From Pseudomonas entomophila (lineage in GTDB: Bacteria > Pseudomonadota > Gammaproteobacteria > Pseudomonadales > Pseudomonadaceae), in NCBI RefSeq assembly GCF_023277925.1, contig NZ_CP063832.1:1645001-1709000 (forward strand): a stretch of 64,000 nucleotides of DNA. The letters run 5' to 3'. The notes under the pieces were generated by a model. The model was not told the DNA's origin and did not search any database. It saw only the letters and a program-made list of their open reading frames with translations. How positions within the stretch are numbered: the stretch's first letter is position 1; every line of letters starts with the position of its first letter. The translations under genes and the position numbers were made by a program. Positions 35,686 through 44,116 of the stretch are shown here, in pieces.

Positions 35686-35832
35686 AGGCAGGCGACGAAT
35701 GGGTATTGAGCAGTTATCGGCGCGGGGCGAGTGAAATTGAGGCTTCTTTTGCCGCTCGACCAGCGCCAGACCTATATACGACCCGTGGCCCCGCCAGGAC
35801 GGGTCTGATGGGCCTTTTGCAAGGAACCGCAC

Positions 35833-38800
35833 ATGGACTCGAACACCCCCAACCCACACCAGGCCCTCCTCGAACGCCAGTTGCCCGCCTGGGCCCGTGA
35901 CGCCGCCCCTGAACACTGGCAACGGTTGGGCGAGGGTATCGTGCCGGCACAGGGCCTGCCCGGCGCCGAGGCCGACTGGTTCGCCAATGCCGCGCCCCAC
36001 CTGCGCGAGGCCGCGCAAGCCAGCCAGGCACGCTTGATGGCCTCGCAACGTTCGTTGGCCGCGCAACTACGCGGGCTGAAGAACATCACCGAGTTCGCCG
36101 AGCCCCTGCTTGCCGAACGCCTGCGCAACACATACGAATTCAACGCCCCGCTCCGTACAGCCGGGCTGGTGTGGCTACGGCACTTGTTTACCTTCCAGGT
36201 GTATGTCACCCACCACGAACACCGCACGCTGCTCGAAGCGGCCCTGCAGAACTTCGGCGACCCCATCACCTTCAGCAAGGACAGCGCCCTTGCCCTGGAC
36301 GGTGACTGGACAGTGCGCGAGACCACGGTGACCGGCAGGACGACCCTGGGCGACAGCGAAACGATGGTGGACATCACCCTGCCTTCCGAGCAGGTGACCA
36401 TCAAGCCGCTGGCGCTCTCGCCCGCCGACTTCGCCAGGGCTTGCCGCGAGCTGGACCTTGGCCAACGCTACCAGACGCACCTCGATACCCTGTTCGCCCC
36501 CTCTGCCGTTCGCCAGGCCGCGGTCCGTGTCCATCAGGACAGCCTGCGCCTGGCGAGCGACCTGGCCAGGGTGCGCCATCAACTGAGCGGCGCAGGCCGG
36601 GATGCCGTGCAATCGATGCTGGCTGACGGCTGCGCGTATACCTGCAAACAGATGTGCCTGTTCGGCGTTACCCTGCACGAAGCCGTCATTATCGACACAG
36701 GCGCGACCGGCCTGCTGCTCTATCTGCCAGGGCACCAAGAGGCACTCCGCGCGTTCGACAACCTCGATGCCCTGCACCAGCGGTTATGCCAGGATCTGTT
36801 GGCCGCAGCGTTCCGCCAGCGCTTCATGGACTACGTGCCGAGATCGCAAATTGCCCTGTTTTCCAGCCGGCTCCAGCAGAACCTCGACGCCAGGGGGAAC
36901 ACGCCCGCAGATCAGCGCTGGGCACTACGTGATGGCGCCGACCTGCACCTGGCAACGTCACCGATCACAGGTGATCTGTACGATTTCCTGCACGATGACC
37001 ACCTGGCGCGTCTCAAGCGCGAGGCCAGGCAAGTGGCCGTGCCAACCGCCGATGCCGACGAGCTGGTGTACAAGGCCCGCAAGGCCCTGTGGGACAGCGT
37101 TGGGCTCAATGCGCTCATGATCGGCGCCCTGTTCGTGCCGGCATTGGGCACGCTCATGACCGCCGTCATTGCCTACCAACTGCTGGATGAAGCCTACGAA
37201 GGCTATGAAGCCTGGCAGGTCGGCGACCGCAAGCAAGCCATGCAGCATCTCAAATCAATCGCGATCAACCTCGCCGTGATAGGCGGCTCGCACCTTGCCG
37301 GAAAAGCCGTGAAAGCGCTTGGCTCGAGCGAGTTGATGGAAAGTCTCGAGCCCGTGACCTTCGACGACGGTAGCCAGCGCCTGTGGCGGCCGGTACCAGG
37401 GCGCCTGCTGCAGGACTACCCGCGCTTGACAGCGCCAATGGTCAGGCGCATGCAGGTCGAGGGGCAACTTCCATCGCAAGCCCTTTCCTCCGTGCAAGAC
37501 GACTCGGCCCAGCAGTTCCTGAACAGTGCGCTGGAAGGTCTTTACCTGCCAGAGCAAGCCAGCGCCGATAGCGAACGGCTGATCATCAATGCCCTGCCCC
37601 AGCTCCCCGGATGGCCAGCGCAATTGCGCCTGGAGCTGCGTGCGGGCTCTCCGCGAGGCGCGTTGCTGATGGCCTCGGGCGCCGAGCAGGGCAGCCGCAC
37701 ATGCATCGTGATCAAGTCCGCCGAGGGCTACGAAGCCTACCTCGGGGAACGGCCAACACCGCTGCCTCGGGATCACGACCTCGGTAGGGCTGTCCTCCAG
37801 GCACTGTCCCAGGGCGATCGCCAAGCTCTGGGGCTGGCACACGATGATATCGGCAGTCTGCGCAGTGCGATCCACCGCCTGGTGGCGTCTGATAACACCC
37901 GCGCCATGCGCCTGCTCGAACCCTCTGCGATGGGCTGGGGATCGGGCGGCGGGCTGTCGGGCGGCATGGAAGCGCCGGCCCCGGATATGGATATCGGCGC
38001 GGCGTTTCGACGCTACCGACAACTCTATCCCGAGGTCGCTGACGTCCAGGTCAACCAACAACTGACACAATGGAGGGAAGCTGGCCTGGACCCTGCGCAA
38101 CAAATAGCCGACCTGGAACGCCAGCTCATGGACTTTCGCGAGGCGCTGCGGACCTGGGCCGGCAACCATCCGTTGCGCCATGCCACCGCCCGCAGGCTGG
38201 TGAGCAACTGGCAATGCATTTCGGAATACGCCGAAGAGGAAGGGGAGGCAGTACACCAGCTCAACCTGACCGACCTCGCGTTGACCGATGAGGACCTGGC
38301 CGCCCTGGCGTTACCGGACCGCTTCCAACATATCCAGCGGGTTGAACTGAGCGGCAATCGCGACCTGACCGAGCTGCCCGCGGAGTTCCTCGAACGATTC
38401 CCCCGCTTGGAGCGCTTGCACCTGATGAACTGCGGGCTGACGCAGATCCCCAACATCGCGGTGCCGGAGTCCCTGCAATGGCTCGACATGCAAGGCAATC
38501 GAATCGTCTGGAGCGACGCCAACCAAGCGGCACTCGACCGTCTGAGCGACTTGCGCATGCTGGACCTGTCGCACAACCCTCTGGCCCGAAGCCCCGACCT
38601 CGGCCAATTGGACGACCTCGACCTGCTCAACCTCAACCACTGTGAGCTAACAGAATGGCCTACGGGTATGCGCACTGATGACGACTGGCGCCCGACGGTG
38701 TTCGACCTGCGCGACAACCGCTTCGCGAGCCTGCCGCAAGACTTGCAACTGTCGCGGGTTGCCGCCCAGAACCTGTGGCTGGAGAGCGAAGAGCTGAGCG

Positions 38801-39105
38801 AGCAAGTCAACCAGCAGATCCAGGCCTACTACGATCAGCACGGCATCGACCTGCTGGTCGCCGATATCGACTATGAGGACATACTCGAAAACACCGACGT
38901 CACGGACAGGACAATCTGGAACGACCTGCCGCTGGCCTATCGCCGTGAGCTCCGCGGGCTGCAGGATTTGCCCGACTACAGCCAGCCGCAGTTGTGGCAG
39001 CGGCTGCGCACCTTCACCGATCCTCGGGTGAAGGACTACGCCTTGTCGATTGGCGCAATGAGGTTGCTGGACGGCGAGGTATTCCCCCCACCTTTCGAGG
39101 AATGA
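35833..39105 (+). CDS. LRR protein of the dermonecrotic-toxin-like/NEL effector family, lacking the NEL domain
   Basis: A 1090-residue protein. Residues ~1-420 resemble the N-terminal part of Pseudomonas 'dermonecrotic toxin'-like LRR-NEL proteins (DUF6543: PAWARDAAPEHW, ADWFANAAPHLREA, MDYVPRSQIALFS). Residues ~423-460 and ~477-498 are hydrophobic segments that may insert in membranes. Residues ~808-945 hold about five leucine-rich repeats (VELSGNRDLTELPAEFLERF, RLHLMNCGLTQIPNI, MLDLSHNPLARSPDL). In relatives a Cys-dependent NEL ubiquitin-ligase domain follows; here only a ~145-residue tail without cysteine is present. Start ATG 35833 after AAGGA. There is no signal peptide. Host target and secretion route are unknown. 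Confidence 0.7.
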   Translation: MDSNTPNPHQALLERQLPAWARDAAPEHWQRLGEGIVPAQGLPGAEADWFANAAPHLREAAQASQARLMASQRSLAAQLRGLKNITEFAEPLLAERLRNTYEFNAPLRTAGLVWLRHLFTFQVYVTHHEHRTLLEAALQNFGDPITFSKDSALALDGDWTVRETTVTGRTTLGDSETMVDITLPSEQVTIKPLALSPADFARACRELDLGQRYQTHLDTLFAPSAVRQAAVRVHQDSLRLASDLARVRHQLSGAGRDAVQSMLADGCAYTCKQMCLFGVTLHEAVIIDTGATGLLLYLPGHQEALRAFDNLDALHQRLCQDLLAAAFRQRFMDYVPRSQIALFSSRLQQNLDARGNTPADQRWALRDGADLHLATSPITGDLYDFLHDDHLARLKREARQVAVPTADADELVYKARKALWDSVGLNALMIGALFVPALGTLMTAVIAYQLLDEAYEGYEAWQVGDRKQAMQHLKSIAINLAVIGGSHLAGKAVKALGSSELMESLEPVTFDDGSQRLWRPVPGRLLQDYPRLTAPMVRRMQVEGQLPSQALSSVQDDSAQQFLNSALEGLYLPEQASADSERLIINALPQLPGWPAQLRLELRAGSPRGALLMASGAEQGSRTCIVIKSAEGYEAYLGERPTPLPRDHDLGRAVLQALSQGDRQALGLAHDDIGSLRSAIHRLVASDNTRAMRLLEPSAMGWGSGGGLSGGMEAPAPDMDIGAAFRRYRQLYPEVADVQVNQQLTQWREAGLDPAQQIADLERQLMDFREALRTWAGNHPLRHATARRLVSNWQCISEYAEEEGEAVHQLNLTDLALTDEDLAALALPDRFQHIQRVELSGNRDLTELPAEFLERFPRLERLHLMNCGLTQIPNIAVPESLQWLDMQGNRIVWSDANQAALDRLSDLRMLDLSHNPLARSPDLGQLDDLDLLNLNHCELTEWPTGMRTDDDWRPTVFDLRDNRFASLPQDLQLSRVAAQNLWLESEELSEQVNQQIQAYYDQHGIDLLVADIDYEDILENTDVTDRTIWNDLPLAYRRELRGLQDLPDYSQPQLWQRLRTFTDPRVKDYALSIGAMRLLDGEVFPPPFEE

Positions 39106-39220
39106 TGCCTGGGCGGATGGTTCATTTCGCCTCCTGAGCCAGACTGGTGTTTTTCAGCCGATGAGCGCATGCTCGTCGGCTGAAGCGTTTCATCATCTGA
39201 ATTAGAGAGGTGCAGTGCCC

Positions 39221-40840
39221 ATGGACCGTCTGCTCGATTCGCTGTTTCCCACCCCCGAGGACATTCCCGAAGCCTGGCGCCTGGGTGAGCCCCTGGAACA
39301 ACGTGATTACCTGGTCGCCGGTGAACTCAGGCGCTGGGACGGGCCACTGGCCACGGTGCGCAGCCCAGTCTGGCTGAAGGATGGCGACGGCGAACGCCAG
39401 GTTACCCTCGGCAGCGCTCCACTGCTGGACGCCGACACCGCGCTCACCGCCCTCGACGCCGCCGTCGCCGCCTATGACAAAGGCCGTGGCGCCTGGCCCA
39501 ACATGCGTGTGGCCGAACGCATCCAGCATGTCGAGGCGTTCCTCGCGCGCATGCGTGAACAGCGCACGGCCGTGGTCAAGCTGCTGATGTGGGAGATCGG
39601 CAAGAACCTCAAGGATTCGGAAAAGGAATTCGACCGCACCTGCGACTACATCGTCGACACCATCAACGCCCTCAAGGACCTGGACCGCCGCTCCAGCCGC
39701 TTCGAACTGGAACAGGGCACCCTCGGCCAGATCCGCCGTGCGCCATTGGGCGTGGCATTGTGCATGGGCCCCTACAACTACCCGCTGAACGAGACCTTCA
39801 CCACGCTGATCCCGGCGCTGATCATGGGCAACACCGTGGTCTTCAAGCCGGCCAAGTTCGGTGTGCTGCTGATCCGCCCGCTGCTCGAGGCATTCCGTGA
39901 CAGCTTCCCGGCCGGGGTGATCAACGTCATCTACGGCCGTGGCCGCGAGACGGTGAGCGCCCTGATGGCCAGCGGCAAGGTCGACGTGTTCGCCTTCATC
40001 GGTACCCATAAAGCCGCCAGCGACCTGAAGAAACTGCACCCGCGCCCGCACCGCCTGCGCGCGGCCTTGGGCCTGGACGCCAAGAATCCCGGTATCGTGC
40101 TGCCCCAGGTCGACCTGGACAACGCCGTGGACGAGGCCGTCACCGGCGCGCTGTCGTTCAACGGCCAGCGCTGCACCGCGTTGAAGATCCTCTTCGTGCA
40201 CGAGGATGTGGTCGATGCGTTCCTCGACAAGTTCCAGCGCAAGCTGGCGGCGCTCAAGCCCGGCATGCCCTGGGAGCCGGGCGTGGCCCTGACGCCGCTG
40301 CCGGAGCCTGGCAAGGTCGACTACCTCGATGCGCTGGTGGCCGACGCCACAAGCAAAGGTGCCAAGGTACTCAATGAAGGCGGTGGCCAGAGCCGCGGTT
40401 CGTTCTTCTACCCCGCCCTGCTCTATCCGGTCAGCCGCGACATGCGGGTGTACCACGAGGAACAGTTCGGCCCACTGGTGCCGGTGGTGCCCTACCGTGA
40501 TCTGCAGACCGTCGTCGACTATGTGCTCGACTCCGACTACGGCCAGCAATTGAGCCTGTTCGGAAACGACCCCGAGACCATCGGTGCACTGGTCGACATC
40601 TTCGCCAACCAGGTGGGGCGCATCAACCTCAATGCCCAGTGCCAACGTGGCCCGGACACTTACCCGTTCAACGGCCGCAAGAACAGCGCCGAGGGCACGC
40701 TGTCGGTGCACGACGCACTGCGGGTGTTCTCCATTCGCACCCTGGTGGCAACCAAGTTCCAGGATGCAAACAAGCAACTGATCAGCGAGATCATCCGCAA
40801 CCGCCAGTCGAGTTTCCTGTCCACCGACTACATCTTCTGA
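39221..40840 (+). CDS. NADP-type aldehyde dehydrogenase (GapN-like), atypical general-base site
   Basis: A 539-residue aldehyde dehydrogenase superfamily protein. The catalytic cysteine is in FNGQRCTALKILFVHEDV and the cofactor pocket includes CMGPYNYPLNETFTTLIPAL and GNTVVFKPAKFG. The sequence most resembles non-phosphorylating NADP-dependent glyceraldehyde-3-phosphate dehydrogenases of the extended GapN group. The usual general-base segment LELGGKNP is here LGLDAKNP, so the canonical Glu is a Gly. The ATG at 39221 has AGAGAGG at good distance; a GTG at 39215 is too close to it. It stands alone and ends in a terminator hairpin. Substrate is unproven. Confidence 0.78.
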   Translation: MDRLLDSLFPTPEDIPEAWRLGEPLEQRDYLVAGELRRWDGPLATVRSPVWLKDGDGERQVTLGSAPLLDADTALTALDAAVAAYDKGRGAWPNMRVAERIQHVEAFLARMREQRTAVVKLLMWEIGKNLKDSEKEFDRTCDYIVDTINALKDLDRRSSRFELEQGTLGQIRRAPLGVALCMGPYNYPLNETFTTLIPALIMGNTVVFKPAKFGVLLIRPLLEAFRDSFPAGVINVIYGRGRETVSALMASGKVDVFAFIGTHKAASDLKKLHPRPHRLRAALGLDAKNPGIVLPQVDLDNAVDEAVTGALSFNGQRCTALKILFVHEDVVDAFLDKFQRKLAALKPGMPWEPGVALTPLPEPGKVDYLDALVADATSKGAKVLNEGGGQSRGSFFYPALLYPVSRDMRVYHEEQFGPLVPVVPYRDLQTVVDYVLDSDYGQQLSLFGNDPETIGALVDIFANQVGRINLNAQCQRGPDTYPFNGRKNSAEGTLSVHDALRVFSIRTLVATKFQDANKQLISEIIRNRQSSFLSTDYIF

Positions 40841-40846
40841 CATCCC

Positions 40847-40875
40847 GTTCGCCGGTTTGCCGGCGAACCGTTTTT
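40847..40875 (+). terminator. Rho-independent terminator after aldehyde dehydrogenase
   Basis: GTTCGCCGG (40847-40855), TTTG loop, CCGGCGAAC (40860-40868), then CGTTTTT. A strong stem with a T run. Confidence 0.85.
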
Positions 40876-40975
40876 CATAGGAAAACGATCTAAGGCGATT
40901 GTCGATTTTCCAGCCGTTTGAACGACTCTAATCACCCAGGTATTGCAACCCACCCACGTGAAAGGAGTTACGACA

Positions 40976-41443
40976 ATGGCAGTCAAACCCATCCCCGAAG
41001 GCCAGCACAGCATCACCCCCTACCTCGGTATCGAGGGTGCCGCCAAGGCCATCGAGTTCTACAAGAAGGCCTTCAACGCCGTCGAGATGTTCCGCCTGGA
41101 AGGCCCGGATGGCCGGATCGGCCACGCGGAACTGAAAATCGGCGACTCTTCGCTGATGCTCGCCGACCCTTGCAACATGCCAGACAGCCTCAAAGCCACC
41201 CAGAGCATCAAGGATCCGGCTGTCGGCCTGCATCTCTATGTCAAAGACTGCGACAAGATCTATGCCCAGGCCATCGCCGCCGGCGCCAAGCAGGTCACGG
41301 AATTGAAGGATCAGTTCTACGGTGATCGCAGCGGCGCCCTGAAGGACCCGTTCGGCAACGTCTGGTTCGTCTCCACCCACAAGGAAGACCTCAGCGTCGA
41401 GGAGATCCGCGCCCGCGCCGCGAAAATGTTCGCTGGCCAGTAA
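40976..41443 (+). CDS. VOC/glyoxalase-fold protein (PhnB-like)
   Basis: A 155-residue protein of the vicinal-oxygen-chelate superfamily, PhnB-like branch. The features ITPYLGIEGAAKAIEFYKKAFNAVEMFRLEGPDGRIGHAELKIGDSSLMLAD and DPFGNVWFVSTH correspond to the two beta-alpha-beta-beta-beta halves; the HAEL and FGDRSGxLxDPFGNxW-like segments (YGDRSGALKDPFGNVW) are family signatures. Roles are diverse (isomerases, resistance proteins, demethylases) and the metal ligands are not complete enough to name a reaction. AAAGGAG stands nine bases before the ATG at 40976. Confidence 0.85.
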   Translation: MAVKPIPEGQHSITPYLGIEGAAKAIEFYKKAFNAVEMFRLEGPDGRIGHAELKIGDSSLMLADPCNMPDSLKATQSIKDPAVGLHLYVKDCDKIYAQAIAAGAKQVTELKDQFYGDRSGALKDPFGNVWFVSTHKEDLSVEEIRARAAKMFAGQ

Positions 41444-41453
41444 GCCCCAGGCC

Positions 41454-41525
41454 GCGAGCCTCAAGCCAGAGTTGAAAGCATCGCCGCTTTGCTTGAAGCT
41501 TGAGGCTCGTAGCTTGGAGCTGCTT
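41454..41525. repeat. Short imperfect GCTTGAAGCT-like repeats
   Basis: The stretch contains repeated AGCTTGAAGCTTGAGG / GCTTGGAGCTGC modules directly before the next gene. A similar series (GCTTGTGGCTTGAAGCGTGTGGCGTGAAGCTTGTAGC) precedes pnuC at about 16418-16457. The function is unknown; it is a dispersed Pseudomonas intergenic motif. Confidence 0.45.
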
Positions 41526-41529
41526 CTTA

Positions 41530-42723
41530 ATGCGTATCATCGAAAAATCCGGCGCGCAGGTGCGCAGCCTGACCCTGGCCGAAGAGGAACTGCTGGCCGG
41601 TTTCGCCACCGGCACCCTGTCCGGCCCCCGCCTGCTTCAGGCCAATCAACTGCTCATGAAGGTACGTGGCGCCAACCAGTGGCTGGCCTGCGACTGCCGC
41701 AAGGATGCCCTGCCGGTGCTCAACGTCAGCCTCAACGGCAATACCGGCACGCTGTTCCTGCGCAACAACCCCGACACCCCCGAGCACAGCACAGGCTGCC
41801 CATTCACCAAGGATCCACGGGAAGCCGGCGAGCACGGCGAAGAAATCACCCAGCCCGCCGCCTGGCTGGCACCGGATACGCCCTTGCGCCTGCTTGGCGA
41901 CTATCGCCGCACCCATGACAGCGAAACAACCGTTACCCCTCGCGAACCGGGTGAGCGCCGTGAGCAGCAACGCCTGTTGTCGTTGCTGCTGACCTGGATC
42001 GAAGCCAGTGGCCTCAACGTCTACGCCACCCATTTGAAGAAAGACCTCACCGCGCAGTTCGCCGAACTGCGTGGCGTCGCCAGCCGCTACCCGCTGCTGG
42101 AACGGGTACCGGCCAGCAACTACCTGGAAACCCGCCTGGACATGAAGCACATGATGATGCTCAAGGCCCGGCTGCGTGAAGCCACGGTATTCGGTAACCA
42201 CCGCCGCCATGGCTTGCTGCTCGATTGTGTCGAACAGGTCAAGGGGCGCAAGGTCGTCACGGCTCGCAGCGAAGACGGCTTCGACTTCCAGGGCCATCAC
42301 CAGTACTGGGGCGGCAGCCGTGCGGCCGGCCCGTTGCTGGCGCTGGCGCTTTATTCGCCCGCCACCGCGGGCAGCCACTTCTACGAACTGATTCATGTGA
42401 CCAGCGTCCCCGTGTTGTCACGGGCGCATCTGTTCCCGGTCTACCGCGACGAAGAACGCGAGCCACTCAAGGCGCTGGTGTCGCTGATCGACTGGATGGC
42501 AGGCAAAGGGGTGAAGGTGTTGATGCGCCGGCCGGTGATCGGCGGCCAGGTGATGGACGAACTGGTGCTGACCTCGGACCAGGACCGTGTGCTGTCAGTG
42601 TCGTTGCTGGAGCAGCCGCTGGGGCCGGAGCCGGACACCGAGAACTTCAAGCGCTATGCCGACTTCAAGAGCCTGGAGACCTTCCGCAAGTATGTGGCGG
42701 GGTTCTTCATGCGCGAGCGTTAG
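41530..42723 (+). CDS. Uncharacterised protein with N-terminal Cys cluster
   Basis: A 397-residue protein that I do not recognise. The N-terminal third carries WLACDCRKDALPVLNV followed ~40 residues later by HSTGCPFTKDPREAG, a C-x-C...C pattern that could bind a metal or zinc. A long alpha-helical middle follows (REQQRLLSLLLTWIEASGLNVYATHLKKDL), then a beta-rich half with HHQYWGGSRAAGPLLALALY. There is no signal peptide and no membrane helix. Start ATG 41530; the ribosome site GAGCTGCTTCTTA is weak. Genes of similar make-up occur on Pseudomonas chromosomes and mobile elements, but I cannot give a function. Confidence 0.6.
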   Translation: MRIIEKSGAQVRSLTLAEEELLAGFATGTLSGPRLLQANQLLMKVRGANQWLACDCRKDALPVLNVSLNGNTGTLFLRNNPDTPEHSTGCPFTKDPREAGEHGEEITQPAAWLAPDTPLRLLGDYRRTHDSETTVTPREPGERREQQRLLSLLLTWIEASGLNVYATHLKKDLTAQFAELRGVASRYPLLERVPASNYLETRLDMKHMMMLKARLREATVFGNHRRHGLLLDCVEQVKGRKVVTARSEDGFDFQGHHQYWGGSRAAGPLLALALYSPATAGSHFYELIHVTSVPVLSRAHLFPVYRDEEREPLKALVSLIDWMAGKGVKVLMRRPVIGGQVMDELVLTSDQDRVLSVSLLEQPLGPEPDTENFKRYADFKSLETFRKYVAGFFMRER

Positions 42724-42752
42724 GTGCGCCACCCCTAAGCCTTGCGCGCCCC

Positions 42753-42836
42753 CTGTAGGAGCGGCTTTAGCCGCGATCACCCGCGAAGCGGGTGCTGGAC
42801 ACCGCAGCGCCTGCATCGCGGCTAAAGCGCCTACAG
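42753..42836. repeat. Opposed REP pair
   Basis: CTGTAGGAGCGGCTTTAGCCGCGAT (42753-42777) and its inverted copy ATCGCGGCTAAAGCGCCTACAG (42815-42836) flank a CCCGCGAAGCGGG hairpin. It lies between convergent genes and can fold into a large stem ending both transcripts. Confidence 0.75.
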
Positions 42837-42837
42837 G

Positions 42838-43986
42838 CTAGAACGCCGCCTTGAAGATCGCTTCGATCTCCACCTGGCTCGCCACCCGCGGGTTGGTCAA
42901 CCCGCAGGCATCCTTCAGTGCATTGGCCGCCAGCACCGGTACATCCTCAACCTTCGCTCCCAGCTCTGCCAGCCCGGCCGGAATACCGATCGCCACAGCC
43001 AGGTGCTCGATGGCCGAGATCGCCGCGCCGGCGCCCTGCTGCGCATCAAGACCGCACACCTTCACGCCCATGGCCTTGGCCACGTCGCGCAGGCGCGCCG
43101 CGCTGACCTTGGCATTGAAGCGCTGCACATGGGGCAGCAGCACGGCGTTGCACACGCCATGGGGCAGGTCGTAATAACCGCCCAACTGGTGCGCCATGGC
43201 ATGCACATAACCCAGCGAGGCATTGTTGAATGCCATGCCCGCCAGGAACTGCGCATAGGCCATGTTCTCCCGCGCCCGCAGGTCGTTGCCGTCAGCCACC
43301 GCCTGGCGCAGGTTGTCGCTGATCAGGCTGATGGCCTTGAGCGCGCAGGCGTCGGTGATCGGCGTGGCCGCCGTCGAAACATACGCCTCGATGGCGTGGG
43401 TCAGGGCATCCATGCCGGTGGCGGCGGTCAGCCCCTTGGGCATGCCGACCATCAGCGCCGGGTCGTTGACCGAAAGGATCGGGGTGACGTTACGGTCGAC
43501 GATGGCCATTTTCACGTGGCGTGCCTCGTCGGTGATGATGCAGAAGCGCGTCATCTCGCTGGCCGTGCCAGCGGTGGTGTTGATGGCGATCAGCGGCAAT
43601 TGCGGCTTCGCCGAGCGGTCCACACCTTCATAGTCACTGATATGGCCACCGTTGGTGGCGCACAGGGCGATGCCCTTGGCGCAATCGTGGGGCGAGCCGC
43701 CGCCCAGCGAAACCACGCAGTCACAGCGCGATTGGCGCAACAGCGCCAGGCCCGCCTCGACGTTGGCAATGCTTGGGTTGGGCTTGGCGCCGTCGAACAC
43801 CACCGAGTCGATGTCACGCATGGCCAGCATGCCCGCAATACGTTCGGCCACCCCGGCCTTGGCCAGGCCCTGATCAGTGACGATCAGGGCCTTGCGCAGG
43901 CCGTAGCCGGCGATGGCGGTCATCGCCTCGTCCAGGCAGTCGATGCCCATGATGTTCACGGCGGGAATGAAGAAGGTGCTGCTCAT
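42838..43986 (-). CDS. Iron-containing alcohol dehydrogenase (YiaY-like)
   Basis: A 382-residue group III, Fe-dependent, NAD(P)-linked alcohol dehydrogenase. The NAD-binding region is [17 protein letters not shown]; the iron site is spread over [15 protein letters not shown] (Asp, His) and [27 protein letters not shown] (two His), all present. Length (382) and sequence resemble E. coli YiaY and Pseudomonas ErcA-type enzymes. The alcohol substrate is not inferable. The ATG at 43986 has AGAGGA upstream; an in-frame TTG two codons earlier is a worse start. It is convergent with the gene at 41530. Confidence 0.88.
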   Translation of the reverse strand: MSSTFFIPAVNIMGIDCLDEAMTAIAGYGLRKALIVTDQGLAKAGVAERIAGMLAMRDIDSVVFDGAKPNPSIANVEAGLALLRQSRCDCVVSLGGGSPHDCAKGIALCATNGGHISDYEGVDRSAKPQLPLIAINTTAGTASEMTRFCIITDEARHVKMAIVDRNVTPILSVNDPALMVGMPKGLTAATGMDALTHAIEAYVSTAATPITDACALKAISLISDNLRQAVADGNDLRARENMAYAQFLAGMAFNNASLGYVHAMAHQLGGYYDLPHGVCNAVLLPHVQRFNAKVSAARLRDVAKAMGVKVCGLDAQQGAGAAISAIEHLAVAIGIPAGLAELGAKVEDVPVLAANALKDACGLTNPRVASQVEIEAIFKAAF

Positions 43987-44116
43987 GGCCAAGTCCTCTC
44001 ACGCTGACGGTTTGCCTTGAGCATCCCCCTGAACGACAGCGGGCATCTTGACCCAGGGCAATGTGCCGCGCACCTCCACAGCAGAAGCCGGCGTGCCGGC
44101 GAACCGCCGCTTGACC

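Noticed and set aside
33409..35709. 766-codon plus-strand frame
   Set aside because: Antisense to the CHASE-GGDEF-EAL gene, whose catalytic motifs are complete.
39122..40843. 573-codon minus-strand frame
   Set aside because: Antisense to the aldehyde dehydrogenase with catalytic Cys; no family features.
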